A stretch of 64,000 nt of DNA from NCBI GenBank assembly GCA_035294245.1, contig DATGLG010000040.1, positions 124,001-188,000 of the forward strand. Reading direction: 5' to 3'. Shown in pieces: positions 37,135-45,762 of this stretch. Position 1 is the stretch's first letter. Each line of letters begins with the position of its first letter. The notes below the pieces were generated by a model that saw only the letters and a list, made by a program, of their open reading frames with translations, ran no database searches and was not told where the DNA came from. Made by a program: the position numbers and the translations under genes. The DNA is from DATGLG01 sp035294245 (GTDB taxonomy: Bacteria; Pseudomonadota; Alphaproteobacteria; JACZXZ01).

Positions 37135-37154
37135 ATAGGTTACATGTAACCTAT
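37135..37154. promoter_or_regulatory. Perfect 20-bp palindromic operator of the MazEF module
   Basis: ATAGGTTACATGTAACCTAT reads identically on both strands and lies 13 bp upstream of the antitoxin ATG. A toxin-antitoxin operon is normally repressed by its antitoxin or complex at such a site, so this is the likely autoregulatory operator. Confidence 0.75.
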
Positions 37155-37167
37155 TCGAGGGGTTGTC

Positions 37168-37392
37168 ATGGCACCGGCATCGAAGCCCAAGCCTTCCCGC
37201 ACGAAGGTGAGGCAACATCGCGAGCGGTTGCGCGCGCAGGGTCTGCGCCCGATCCAGATTTGGGTGCCGGACGTGCGTGCGCCGTCCTTCCGGTCTGAGG
37301 CGCATCGCCAATCGTTGGCAGCGGCCACGAGCGCGCATGCCCATGAGGATCGGGCGTTCATCGACGCGGTATCCGATTGGAGCGATGAATGA
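37168..37392 (+). CDS. mazE: Antitoxin of the MazE family (DUF3018 type)
   Basis: A 74-aa basic then acidic protein. The N-terminal RTKVRQHRERLRAQGLRPIQIWVPD is the conserved DNA-binding part of DUF3018 antitoxins (only the core RLRAQGLRPIQIWVPD is quoted as the signature). The C-terminal tail is acidic (DRAFIDAVSDWSDE) and would wrap the toxin. GAGGGG lies upstream of the ATG. The stop overlaps the toxin start (ATGA). The perfect palindrome upstream supports autoregulation. Confidence 0.88.
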   Translation: MAPASKPKPSRTKVRQHRERLRAQGLRPIQIWVPDVRAPSFRSEAHRQSLAAATSAHAHEDRAFIDAVSDWSDE

Positions 37393-37742
37393 AGCGCGGC
37401 GACATCTGGATCGTCGCCGGCGGCAAGGACTACGCCAGGAAGCCACGCCCGGTCGTCATCGTTCAGGACGACAGCTTCGACGCAACCGACTCGATCACCA
37501 TCTGCACCTTCACCGCTGACGAGACCGAAGCGCCCCTATTCCGCCTGCTCGTCGAGCCGAATGAGCGCAATGGCTTGCGCACGGCGTGCCGCCTGATGGT
37601 GGATAAGATCACCACCGTCCCCAAGACCAAGGTTGGCGCTCGCGTCGGCAGGTTGGACGACGAGGATATCCTGAGACTCAATCGGGCCGTGCTCGTGTTT
37701 CTCGGATTGGCGGTCTCACCGAAGACGAAGCAGGTGGCCTGA
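37389..37742 (+). CDS. mazF: MazF/PemK family endoribonuclease toxin
   Basis: A 117-aa PemK/MazF-fold toxin that cuts single-stranded RNA. KRGDIWIV at the N-terminus, KPRPVVIVQDDSF and LMVDKITTVPK are the family's conserved blocks, with the Arg of the RPVVI segment and a Thr in KITTV as likely catalytic residues. It is translationally coupled to the antitoxin. The pair lies between two metabolic operons and beside a repeat-rich spacer, as expected for an inserted module. Confidence 0.92.
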   Translation: MKRGDIWIVAGGKDYARKPRPVVIVQDDSFDATDSITICTFTADETEAPLFRLLVEPNERNGLRTACRLMVDKITTVPKTKVGARVGRLDDEDILRLNRAVLVFLGLAVSPKTKQVA

Positions 37743-38124
37743 CCTGACCAGCAGGTCCGTATTATCGGCTCGAAGAGCAATCTGCTGCACAGACTCGCGG
37801 CCCGTTTCGGGCGCACGGCCGGCAGTGGTTCGCAGTTCTATTCTGAAGTGGCGGAGGATGCAGTCTGCTGCGAACCCGTCTCTGGGCCGAATTCCCTGCT
37901 ATCAGGGAAAATACAGGGAAAATCACGGATCTCGGGCCTTCTCTCCAATTTCGGAGGCCGAATCCGAAAGCCAAAACAGGTGATTGGGAAAAGCTTCCCT
38001 AGGCGGCGGAGCAGGGAATTTCCCTCGTTTCAACAGGGAGTCCCGGAGCTAAAACAAGGAATAGCAATCGTGAAAATGACGCCTCTGTCGCTACCCGAGA
38101 TCTCAAGCGCCTGCGGGATCCGTG
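37743..38124. repeat. Intergenic block with CAGGGAA-type repeats
   Basis: This 382-bp gap has no convincing gene. TTCCCTG-CTAT-CAGGGAA (37892-37909) is an exact inverted repeat; another CAGGGAA follows at 37914. AGGGAA-T-TTCCCT lies at 38013-38025, and CAGGGAGTCCC near 38034. TTCCCTAG is at 37994. The AT-richer, repeated AGGGA units differ from the flanking coding DNA. I recall similar blocks near integrative elements in rhizobia. The remaining bases show nothing else. Confidence 0.55.
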
Positions 38125-38931
38125 CTATCGGCCCTTCCAGACGGGCTTGCGCTTCTCAGCGAATGCGCGCGGGCCTTCGAGAAAGTCCTCGGAGACCAGC
38201 ATCTTTTCATATGTTGGCAATCCGCTCTGCCCTCGCTTCATCCGGGCGAACGCCTCGCGCTCGGAAAGCCGGTCGATCGCCGGGAGTACCTCGAGGAGGC
38301 CCTCCACCGCGAGCGGCGCGCCCTCGGCGATCCTAGCCGCCATTTCATGCGCCCGCGGCGTCAGCTCAATCCGTGGCACAGCGGCGTGAACCAGCCCCCA
38401 ATGCACCGCCTCCTGGGCCGTCATGTGCCGTCCGGTCAAGAGCAGCTCGACCGCCACGTTATACGGTATCCGGCGCGGCAATCGCTGGACCGCGCCCGCG
38501 TCGGGCACGAAACCCCGCTGCATCTCCGGCAGGAAGAACTCGGCATGCTCCGCGGCGATGATGATATCGGCAGCGAGCGCGATCTCGAAGCCGCCGCCCA
38601 CCGCATAGCCATTGACCGCCGCAATCACCGGCTTGTTCAAATCCCAGAGCTCGGTGATGCCGCCGAAGCCACCAGGCGCATTCATGACCTCGTCATTCAC
38701 CGTGCCGGCATCGCTCGCCTGAGCGACCATCTTCAGGTCCCAGCCAGCCGAGAAGATCCGGTCGCCCGCGCCAGTCAGTATCCCGACCCGCAGCTCAGGG
38801 TCATCGCGCAACCGGCAAAAAACTTCGTGCAGCTGGCGGCCAACCTCCGGGGTGATGGCGTTGGCTGGGGGTCGGTCCAGCGTGACCTCGAGCACCGCAC
38901 CCTGAGTCTTTACTCTAATATCCGCCGACAT
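38125..38931 (-). CDS. Enoyl-CoA hydratase/isomerase family protein, CaiD-like (carnitinyl-CoA dehydratase-like)
   Basis: A 268-aa crotonase. It resembles E. coli CaiD along its length: LDRPPANAI, ITGAGDRIFSAGWDLK, KPVIAAVNGYAVGGGFE, and the C-terminal SEDFLEGPRAFAEKRKPVWKGR (matching parts SED..EGP.AFAEKR.PVWKGR). Both catalytic glutamates are present, in GGGFEIAL and in FLPEMQRG. CaiD interconverts crotonobetainyl-CoA and L-carnitinyl-CoA. Start at ATG 38931, with AGGGGGG upstream; a TTG at 38952 is possible. It is the last gene of a ten-gene operon with a CoA ligase and an acyl-CoA dehydrogenase, consistent with a betainyl-CoA or similar pathway. Confidence 0.88.
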   Translation of the reverse strand: MSADIRVKTQGAVLEVTLDRPPANAITPEVGRQLHEVFCRLRDDPELRVGILTGAGDRIFSAGWDLKMVAQASDAGTVNDEVMNAPGGFGGITELWDLNKPVIAAVNGYAVGGGFEIALAADIIIAAEHAEFFLPEMQRGFVPDAGAVQRLPRRIPYNVAVELLLTGRHMTAQEAVHWGLVHAAVPRIELTPRAHEMAARIAEGAPLAVEGLLEVLPAIDRLSEREAFARMKRGQSGLPTYEKMLVSEDFLEGPRAFAEKRKPVWKGR

Positions 38932-38948
38932 CGATTGCGCCCCCCTGC

Positions 38949-39749
38949 TCAACGCGCCGTGAACTCCGCGCGTCGCTTGTCGTTGAACGACATGATGCCC
39001 TCCTTGACCTCGGCGCCTCGCAGGCAGCAGAGCTTGGCAAATTCCTCGGCCCGGAGGCCTTCGTTCATCGCCAGGGTCGCCGCCTGATAGACTGCGAGCT
39101 TCGAGTAGCCGATCGCCTGGGACGGGCCCTCCGCGAGCCGTCGCGCGAAACCCATCGTCTCGTCCATCAGCCGCTCCGCCGGAACCACACGATTGAAGAT
39201 CCCCAGCCGGTAGCCCTCGGCGGCGTCGATGAAATCTCCTGTGAAGATCAGCTCGAGGGCTTTCGCGGTCCCGACCACTTGGGTCAGCAGATAGGCCCCG
39301 CCGGCGATCCCCCGCCGAATGAAGATATCCGCGAAGCGGGCCTGGTCCGAGGCGATGCGGATATCCGCGCCCAGCATGAGGCCGCCCCCGGCGCCGCAGG
39401 CCAGGCCGTTCACCGCTGCGATCACTGGCTTCGGGCAGGTTCGCATGTCCCGGATCATGTTATGCCAAGCGATCTCGGTCTCCGCCTCCGGTGGGATGAC
39501 ACCGCTCCGCGGATCGCTCTCGTGCATGTCGTCGCCGGCGCAGAAGGCCCGGCCCGTTCCCGTGATCACTAGGACCTTGATCGCCGGTTCCCGCCGCAGC
39601 GCCCCGAGTGCCGCGAAGATCTCCTTGTGCATCGCGAGGGTCAGGGCGTTCAGCTTCTGGGGTCGGGTCAAGGTCAGGATCGCGATCGGGCCGTCCCGGG
39701 TGAAGCTCACGTCGCCCGAAGGTTTGGCCGGCATTTGATCGGTGCTCAT
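38949..39749 (-). CDS. Crotonase-fold protein lacking both hydratase glutamates
   Basis: A 266-aa enoyl-CoA hydratase/isomerase family member. The CoA-binding and oxyanion-hole parts are normal (KLNALTLAMH, ITGTGRAFCAGDDM, CGAGGGLMLGAD). At the two positions that hold catalytic Glu in hydratases it has Met (GGGLML) and Phe (FADIFIRRG). It is therefore probably not a simple hydratase; isomerase, hydrolase or decarboxylase chemistry is possible within this fold. Its ATG overlaps the SucD-like stop by ATGA, so it is coupled to the CoA ligase. Confidence 0.85.
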   Translation of the reverse strand: MSTDQMPAKPSGDVSFTRDGPIAILTLTRPQKLNALTLAMHKEIFAALGALRREPAIKVLVITGTGRAFCAGDDMHESDPRSGVIPPEAETEIAWHNMIRDMRTCPKPVIAAVNGLACGAGGGLMLGADIRIASDQARFADIFIRRGIAGGAYLLTQVVGTAKALELIFTGDFIDAAEGYRLGIFNRVVPAERLMDETMGFARRLAEGPSQAIGYSKLAVYQAATLAMNEGLRAEEFAKLCCLRGAEVKEGIMSFNDKRRAEFTAR

Positions 39750-40612
39750 AGGCTCTCCCTCAATAGCGCCGGAATGTCCTCGATAGTCTCGGCGACGCGG
39801 ACCCCCGCTCCTGCGAGCGCCTCGACCTTCGATCGATGCGTGCCCTTGCCGCCCACGATCATCGCGCCCGCATGGCCGACGCTCCGGCCCGGCGGAATGG
39901 TACGTCCAGCGACAAGCGCGACGACTGGCTTGGTGCCGTAGTCGGCGATATAGGCCGCGGCGTCCTCCTCCTCCCTGCCCCCGATCTCGCCAATGATCAG
40001 GATGGCCCGGGTCTCTGGGTCGGCCTCGAAGGCCGCCACGCAATCGGCGAAGGTGGTGCCCTTGACCTCGTCCCCGCCGACTCCGATGACGGTGCTGGCG
40101 CCGATCCCGCGCCGCTTCATCTCGAGCAGCGCCGCGTAGCTCAGGGTGCCGCTTTTCGCCATCACCCCGACTGGACCCGGCATGCAGACCTCGTCGCAAT
40201 AGAAGCCGACCTTGGCCTTGCCTGGCGAAATGATTCCGCTGCAATTCGGGCCGATCAGGCGGGTCGCGGTCTCCCGCAGCTTGCGCTTGATCTCGATGAC
40301 GTCGTGAACGGGCATGAACTCGGCCACGCAGACGATCCGGCGGATGCTCGCGTCGATCGCCTCGTAAATCGCGTCCTTCGCCCGCGCCGCAGCCACGAAG
40401 AGGATCGACATCTCGGCCCCGGTATCGGCCACGGCCCGCTCGACCGTATCGAAGACAGGCACGTCGTGAATCTTCTCGCCGGCCTTGCCGGGGCTGACAC
40501 CGGCCACCACCTTCGTGCCATAGCGCAGCATCTCCTCGGTCTGGAATCTGCCCATCGGCCCGGTGATCCCCTGCACCAGCACCCGGGTGCCGCCGTCGAG
40601 GAAGACGCTCAT
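39746..40612 (-). CDS. Succinyl-CoA synthetase alpha subunit-like acyl-CoA ligase
   Basis: A 288-aa SucD/MtkB-type subunit: CoA-binding Rossmann domain (RVLVQGITGPMGRFQ), then a ligase domain with the phosphohistidine in VGHAGAMIVGGKG. The catalytic Glu region is IGEIGGREEEDAA. It would form the acyl-CoA from a phosphorylated acid held on the His. A housekeeping SucCD would sit with sdh/sucAB; this copy is in a transport and crotonase operon, so a different acid (for example malate, or a betaine-type acid) is likely. Overlaps the SucC-like gene by four bases. Confidence 0.9.
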   Translation of the reverse strand: MSVFLDGGTRVLVQGITGPMGRFQTEEMLRYGTKVVAGVSPGKAGEKIHDVPVFDTVERAVADTGAEMSILFVAAARAKDAIYEAIDASIRRIVCVAEFMPVHDVIEIKRKLRETATRLIGPNCSGIISPGKAKVGFYCDEVCMPGPVGVMAKSGTLSYAALLEMKRRGIGASTVIGVGGDEVKGTTFADCVAAFEADPETRAILIIGEIGGREEEDAAAYIADYGTKPVVALVAGRTIPPGRSVGHAGAMIVGGKGTHRSKVEALAGAGVRVAETIEDIPALLRESL

Positions 40613-41766
40613 ACCGCCACCCTCCGGGCCGCGGACACAGCACGCCGGACGGCCTCGCCCAGGCTCTCGCAGACCTCGAGCTCGGCGCCGCGAAGCAGCC
40701 GGTGGGCCAGCGGCGCGCGATTCCCCTGCATATGGAAAAACAGCGGCTTCGCGAGAGAAGCGCGCCGTTCGGCCAGGATCGGCAGGAAGGACTCGGCGAT
40801 CCGGTCGAGGCGCAATCCGCAGGAGGTAAAGTTCACGATAATCGAGCGGACCGAGGGGTCGCCATTGAGCATGTCGAGCACCAGCCGGAAGGCTGGCTCG
40901 GTCTTCCCCGACATGATGGCGTAGTCGAGATCGACGAAGCCGGCGACCTGGCCACCCTCGCGCTCAACCCAGTCCATGATGGCGACGCCGGCACCGGCCC
41001 CCGAGCTGATCAAGCCGATCGATCCGCCGATCGGCACGTGCTGGATCTCGAGCTCCTTCATCCGGGCGGCGAGCGCGCCGCCCCCGGCGCGCCCTTTCCC
41101 GATCTCGGCGAATCGCGGCTGCCGGAAGAGGGCGCCGTCATCGATCGCCACGCGCGTGTCCAATGCAACGAGGCGGCCATCGGGCATCTCGCCGAGGGGA
41201 TTGATTTCGACCAGGGTCGCGTCCCAGGCGCGCAGGCTGCCCGCAAGCCGAAGGGCGATATCGCAATAGGCGCCCCAAAGCCGCGCGGGGATCCCCGCCT
41301 TTTGCAGCATCTTGCGGACCTGATAGGCGCCGAGGCCATAGACGGGATCGATCTCGACGACATAGAAAGTGGCGGCACCCTCGCTAAAGAACGTCTCCAC
41401 CTCGACGCCACCCTGTTCCCCGAACAGCAGCAGCATCCTCTCGCCGTCGAGCATGGTAGCCAAGTAGCGCTCCCGCGCGGGCGAGAGGCGCTCCTCGATC
41501 AGCAGCGTTTCGACCGGATGCCCCTTCACGGTGCTCCCGAGCAGGCTTCCGGCGGCCCGCCCCGCGGCGGCCAGGTCCTCCGCGGCGACGATACCGCCCG
41601 CCTTGCCACGCCCGCCGGCGAGAATCTGCGCTTTCACCATGACGGGAGGGGTGATCTCCCGCAGCGCCTTCGCGACGTCCGCCGCGCGGGCGACCACGGC
41701 TCCGCGGGGCACCGCGATCGCCTCGCCGCGCAACGCCGCCTTGCCCTCATGCTCCAATAGCAACAC
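40609..41766 (-). CDS. Succinyl-CoA synthetase beta subunit-like, ATP-grasp
   Basis: A 385-aa SucC-type subunit with an ATP-grasp N-domain (VMVKAQILAGGRGKAGG, LLIEERL, EINPLG) and a C-terminal CoA-ligase domain with SSGAGAGVAIMDW and the loop near GGSIGLISS. Translation starts at GTG 41766, with AGGAG seven bases upstream and only 10 bp from the permease stop. With the SucD-like protein it forms an acid:CoA ligase. I infer that it activates the compound imported by the transporter encoded just upstream. Confidence 0.9.
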   Translation of the reverse strand: MLLLEHEGKAALRGEAIAVPRGAVVARAADVAKALREITPPVMVKAQILAGGRGKAGGIVAAEDLAAAGRAAGSLLGSTVKGHPVETLLIEERLSPARERYLATMLDGERMLLLFGEQGGVEVETFFSEGAATFYVVEIDPVYGLGAYQVRKMLQKAGIPARLWGAYCDIALRLAGSLRAWDATLVEINPLGEMPDGRLVALDTRVAIDDGALFRQPRFAEIGKGRAGGGALAARMKELEIQHVPIGGSIGLISSGAGAGVAIMDWVEREGGQVAGFVDLDYAIMSGKTEPAFRLVLDMLNGDPSVRSIIVNFTSCGLRLDRIAESFLPILAERRASLAKPLFFHMQGNRAPLAHRLLRGAELEVCESLGEAVRRAVSAARRVAV

Positions 41767-41776
41767 TGCGTTTCTC

Positions 41777-42613
41777 CTAGAGCCGGGATGCCGTGTTTAA
41801 ACCGATCACGCGGTCGATCAGGAGCACGAGCGCGATTCCCACATAGATAGCAACCGACGCCGCGGCCACGACCACGGTGGTGATCGAGTATTCCATGAAG
41901 TTGTAGAGCACGACCGGCAGCGTGTACCCGCCGGTGACGCCGAGGAAGATGCTCACCTCGACGTTGACCCACGACATGATGAAGGCGAACAGCGCGCCCG
42001 CGATGAGGCCGCCCTTCACCATTGGAGCCACCACCAGCGCCATTACCTCGAGCCGGTTCGCCCCCAGATCCGCCGCGGCTTCCTCGATCCGTGGATCGAG
42101 ATTCTGCAAGGCGGCGCTCACCGTTCTGATCACGTAGGGCATGACGGAGACGACATGGGCGATGAGGAGCCCGGCGAAGGAGGTCGCGATACCAATGAAG
42201 GTGAAGAACTGAAGGAGGGCCACGCCGATGATGATCTGGGGGACGAGCAGGGGCGAGAGGAACAGGCTTTCGAGAATGCCGCGGCCCGGGAAGCGCCGCC
42301 GCAACAAGATATAGGCTGCGGGGAAGCCGAGCAGCGTCGCGAAGCACGCCGCCGAGCCGGCGATCTCGGCGCTGAGGATCAGTGAATTGAGGAAGGTCGG
42401 GTCCTTGACGAAGGCCCCGTACCATTTGAGGCTGAGGCCGAAGGGCGGGAAATGGACATAGTCGGAGGCCGAGAACGAAGCGCCGATCAGGACGATGAGG
42501 GGAAAGGTGAGTAGCGCTAGGAGCGTCCACGAGAAGCCGCGCAGCATCCAGGCGCCCGCGGGCCCGATGCCGGCCTGGCGCGCCGCACGGGAGGAGAAGC
42601 CAGCGCCTCTCAT
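41777..42613 (-). CDS. ABC transporter permease, PotC-like
   Basis: A 278-aa permease with six membrane segments, the SFSASDYVHFPPFG periplasmic start typical of PotC, and the EAA loop (EAAADLGANRLEVMALVVAPM). The ATG at 42613 overlaps the upstream permease stop. The same frame is open further upstream but only as a shadow of the preceding permease gene. Part of the importer of the CoA operon. Confidence 0.92.
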   Translation of the reverse strand: MRGAGFSSRAARQAGIGPAGAWMLRGFSWTLLALLTFPLIVLIGASFSASDYVHFPPFGLSLKWYGAFVKDPTFLNSLILSAEIAGSAACFATLLGFPAAYILLRRRFPGRGILESLFLSPLLVPQIIIGVALLQFFTFIGIATSFAGLLIAHVVSVMPYVIRTVSAALQNLDPRIEEAAADLGANRLEVMALVVAPMVKGGLIAGALFAFIMSWVNVEVSIFLGVTGGYTLPVVLYNFMEYSITTVVVAAASVAIYVGIALVLLIDRVIGLNTASRL

Positions 42614-43527
42614 GCGGCGGCTCCCGCGACGCGGTGCCGGGTGGTAAACCGGCGGGAGAGCGCGCGGTTGTAGCCCCAGACAATGAGAAGCGTCGCGATC
42701 AGCAAGACGCAGGCGAGCGCGGCGCCGAGCGGCCAGTTGAAGGTGCGCATGAACTGCTCGAAGATGAGCATCGCGATCACCTTGTGACGCCCGCCGCCCA
42801 GCAGCGCCGGCGTGACATAGGAGCTCAGGCAGAGGGCGAAGACCAGGAAGCAGCCGGCGAGCACACCCGGGACGCTTAACGGAAAGGTCACGCGCCAGAA
42901 CGTCACCCACGGCGAGGCCCCGAGGTCCCGCGACGCCTCCTCTAGGGTGCCATCGACGTTCTCGAGAACCGCGGCGATCGTTAGCACCATGAACGGGATC
43001 ATGATGTATACGAGCCCGACCACAACGGCCTCCTCGGTATAGAGCATGCGCAGCGGCTCGGCGATCAGGCCGAGATAGGCGAGCGCATCGTTTACAATCC
43101 CCCGCCTGCCGAGGATGGTGAGCCAGGCCATTGCCCGGATGACGGCGCTGGTGAAGAGCGGCGCGATGACGATCATGTAGGCAAAGCGAGCCCTGCTCGG
43201 CCGGACGACCCTCACGAGATAATAGGCCACCGGATAGGCGAGGCAGAGACAGATGAGGGTGCTGACCAGCGACAGCCAGAAAGAGCGGCCAATCACCGAC
43301 CAATAGTAGGAATCGCGCGCGATCGAGCGGTAGATCGCCGTCGACAGTCTCCCCTTGACAGAGACACTTTCCGGGAAGATGAGCAGAAGCGGCAGCGCGA
43401 AGGCGAGGACTAGCAGAACGAGTCCGGGCCACAACGGCCAGACCTCCCGTAGCGGCCCCAGGCGGCCGCCTCGAGACGAGGCGACCGCCTCATAATCGAT
43501 GACGGACGTCACCGCGGGCATCGTCAT
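42610..43527 (-). CDS. ABC transporter permease, PotB-like
   Basis: A 305-aa permease with a long polar N-terminus, six membrane segments and the EAA loop (EEASRDLGASPWVTFWRVTFP). It overlaps both neighbours by ATGA. The first periplasmic loop contains an extra segment (SVSVKGRLSTAIYRSIARDS), as in PotB/YdcU proteins. Confidence 0.92.
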   Translation of the reverse strand: MTMPAVTSVIDYEAVASSRGGRLGPLREVWPLWPGLVLLVLAFALPLLLIFPESVSVKGRLSTAIYRSIARDSYYWSVIGRSFWLSLVSTLICLCLAYPVAYYLVRVVRPSRARFAYMIVIAPLFTSAVIRAMAWLTILGRRGIVNDALAYLGLIAEPLRMLYTEEAVVVGLVYIMIPFMVLTIAAVLENVDGTLEEASRDLGASPWVTFWRVTFPLSVPGVLAGCFLVFALCLSSYVTPALLGGGRHKVIAMLIFEQFMRTFNWPLGAALACVLLIATLLIVWGYNRALSRRFTTRHRVAGAAA

Positions 43528-44606
43528 GGCGCCACCAGCCGCGCACGCTCCGCCTGCCAGCCGACCCAGACCTTGCCGCCGGCATCGACCGAGTCGAAGA
43601 ACGCGCGATCGCTGCCGCGAGCGGTGAGTGGTATATCTCCGTCAAGGCGCAGATAGATGAGAAAGGAGGCGCCGAGGAAGACCTTGTCCTCGATCTGCGC
43701 CGGGAGGCGGCACGGCCCCAAGGGGGGCTCGCGCGAAATCGCGAGGTCCTCGGGGCGGAGAACGAGGAGCGCCGCCGCCCCGACCTCTCGCGCTCCATCG
43801 CCGAGGCTCGCGACGGCGATGGCGGTTCCGCCGATATCGACCGCTGGGCTCGGGTTCTGTTGCAGAATCCGGCAAGGCAGCAGATTCGCTTCGCCGAGGA
43901 AATTCGCCACGAACTCGCTCGCGGGGCTGTCGTAGAGCTCTCGTCCCGGACCGTATTGCAGGAGCTCGCCGCGGTTCATGACGGCGATCTGATCCGAGAG
44001 CGCCAGCGCCTCGTCCTGGTCGTGGGTGACATAGATGAAGGTGATGCCGACCTCGCGCTGGAGCTGCTTGAGCTCGACCTGCATCCGCTTGCGGAGCTTG
44101 AGATCGAGTGCCCCCAGAGGCTCGTCGAGGAGCAGCACCTTCGGCCGGTTTGCCAGGGCCCGGGCGAGCGCCACGCGTTGCTGCTGGCCGCCACTGAGCT
44201 GGGAGGGATAGCGGGCTTCCATCCCCTCGAGTCCGACCAGGCCGAGGAAATGCCGACTCTGCTCCTTGACGACCTCCCGCGCCAGGCGCTTGCGCCGCAA
44301 GCCGAAGGCGACATTGTCGAAGACCGTCAGGTGCGGGAAGAGAGCGTAGCTCTGGAACACCATGTTCACGGGCCGGCGGTGCGCCGGCACGTCGACGACA
44401 TCGCTGCCGTCAATGTAGATGCGGCCGCCATCGGGCCGCTCGAAGCCGGCGATCATCCGTAGGATCGTCGACTTGCCGCAGCCGCTCGGCCCGAGCAGCG
44501 AGACGAACGCGCCGCGCTCCACATCCAGCGAGACGCCCTGCACGGCCTCGACCGGGCCGTATCGCTTCGACACGCGGTCAACCTTGATGAGAGGGATTTC
44601 GGGCAT
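43524..44606 (-). CDS. ABC transporter ATP-binding protein, PotA-like
   Basis: A 360-aa ATPase: Walker A GPSGCGKS at 39-46, Q-loop VFQSYALFPHL, signature LSGGQQQRVALARAL, Walker B VLLLDEPLGALD and a C-terminal TOBE domain ending RAFFDSVDAGGKVWVGW. This is the spermidine/putrescine-type family, which also includes importers for betaines and other cations. It follows the binding-protein gene by 59 bp. Confidence 0.94.
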   Translation of the reverse strand: MPEIPLIKVDRVSKRYGPVEAVQGVSLDVERGAFVSLLGPSGCGKSTILRMIAGFERPDGGRIYIDGSDVVDVPAHRRPVNMVFQSYALFPHLTVFDNVAFGLRRKRLAREVVKEQSRHFLGLVGLEGMEARYPSQLSGGQQQRVALARALANRPKVLLLDEPLGALDLKLRKRMQVELKQLQREVGITFIYVTHDQDEALALSDQIAVMNRGELLQYGPGRELYDSPASEFVANFLGEANLLPCRILQQNPSPAVDIGGTAIAVASLGDGAREVGAAALLVLRPEDLAISREPPLGPCRLPAQIEDKVFLGASFLIYLRLDGDIPLTARGSDRAFFDSVDAGGKVWVGWQAERARLVAP

Positions 44607-44665
44607 GACCCGCCGGCGAGAGCCGGTCGGCTGGGCTGCAGCCGACCGGCATCTCCGCTCCGCCG

Positions 44666-45730
44666 CTACTTCGCAACTTCTTCATTCCAGCGCTTCACCC
44701 ATGCGTCGCGGTGATCGAGGATCGCCACGGCGTCGACGATGCGGAGGTTCTTCACGCTTCCGCCAGGCCCCCAGGGCAGCTTCGCGTCGATTGCGGGATC
44801 GACCTTGGTCTTGGTGTTGACCGGGCCGAGCAGCAGACGCGTCGCGATCTCGTGCTGGGCTTCCGGCGACAGGGTGTAGTTCACGAGCTTCTCGGCCAGC
44901 GCCTTGTTCTTGGTTCCCTTGACGATGTGGATGCGGATGTCGCCCGCGACTGCGCCCTCCTTGGGGACGACGTACTTGATGGGGAAGCCCTTGGCCTGCA
45001 GATCCCAGACCTGTGACGAGGCGAGGGTCGCGATCACGACCTCGCCATTGGCGAGCAGATTGCCTCCCGCAGGCGAACCGCCGAAAAAGATGGCACCCTC
45101 CTTGCCGAGCGCCGACATCATCACGAAGGCCGGCGTCATGTTGTCGATCCCGCCGCCTTGGAGCTCCGCCAGCGTCACCATGATCGGCAAGGCGATCGCG
45201 TTATCTGGACTGTAGATGGCGACGCGGCCCTTGTATTGCGGGTCCTTGAGGTCGAGCCAGGACGTCGGCGGCTTCTTGACCTCCTTGGTGTTATAGGCGA
45301 GCCCGGCCGCCCAATAGCCTGAGGTCACTGCCATGATCTGCCCTGCCTTGTCCTTGATGAAGGCGGCCGGCACGACATCGGGCATGTTGGTCAGCGCCGC
45401 GGGCGAGATCGGCTCGATGAGACCCTCCCGGATCGCCTGATCCGAGACGACGCGGTCCATCCAGACGACGTCGAATTGCGGGTTATCTTTCTGCTGTCGG
45501 AGCTTCGCCAGCGTAACGCCGGAGATGCCCTCCTCGATCTTCATCTGGACGTTGAACTTGCTGCCGAATGGCTGCAAAAAGGCCGCCCGGATGGAGTCGG
45601 CCCAGACGCCGCCATAGATCCCGCCGACCGAAAGCGTCTGTGCCTGGGCAACGCAGGGAGCCGCGACCGATAGGCCCAACAGTGCCGCCGTCGCTAGCAC
45701 TAGGCCGGTTCGCAGATGTATTTGGCGCAT
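44666..45730 (-). CDS. Extracellular solute-binding protein, PotD-like
   Basis: A 354-aa binding protein with a Sec signal (MRQIHLRT, then an Ala/Leu-rich core, cleavage near AQAQT). The mature part has QFDVVWMDRVVSDQAI and GYWAAGLAYNTKEV blocks of the PotD-like family. GGGAGGTG sits five bases before the ATG at 45730; an upstream ATG at 45757 is less likely. Ligand unknown. The operon's CaiD-like hydratase makes carnitine, crotonobetaine or gamma-butyrobetaine candidates worth testing. Confidence 0.9.
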   Translation of the reverse strand: MRQIHLRTGLVLATAALLGLSVAAPCVAQAQTLSVGGIYGGVWADSIRAAFLQPFGSKFNVQMKIEEGISGVTLAKLRQQKDNPQFDVVWMDRVVSDQAIREGLIEPISPAALTNMPDVVPAAFIKDKAGQIMAVTSGYWAAGLAYNTKEVKKPPTSWLDLKDPQYKGRVAIYSPDNAIALPIMVTLAELQGGGIDNMTPAFVMMSALGKEGAIFFGGSPAGGNLLANGEVVIATLASSQVWDLQAKGFPIKYVVPKEGAVAGDIRIHIVKGTKNKALAEKLVNYTLSPEAQHEIATRLLLGPVNTKTKVDPAIDAKLPWGPGGSVKNLRIVDAVAILDHRDAWVKRWNEEVAK

Positions 45731-45762
45731 TTTCACCTCCCGTCTGTTCTGGTTCATTCTTG

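Noticed and set aside
37848..38336. Open frame across the CAGGGAA repeat block
   Set aside because: Its sequence is the translated repeat and then the antisense of the CaiD-like gene end. I treat it as junk.
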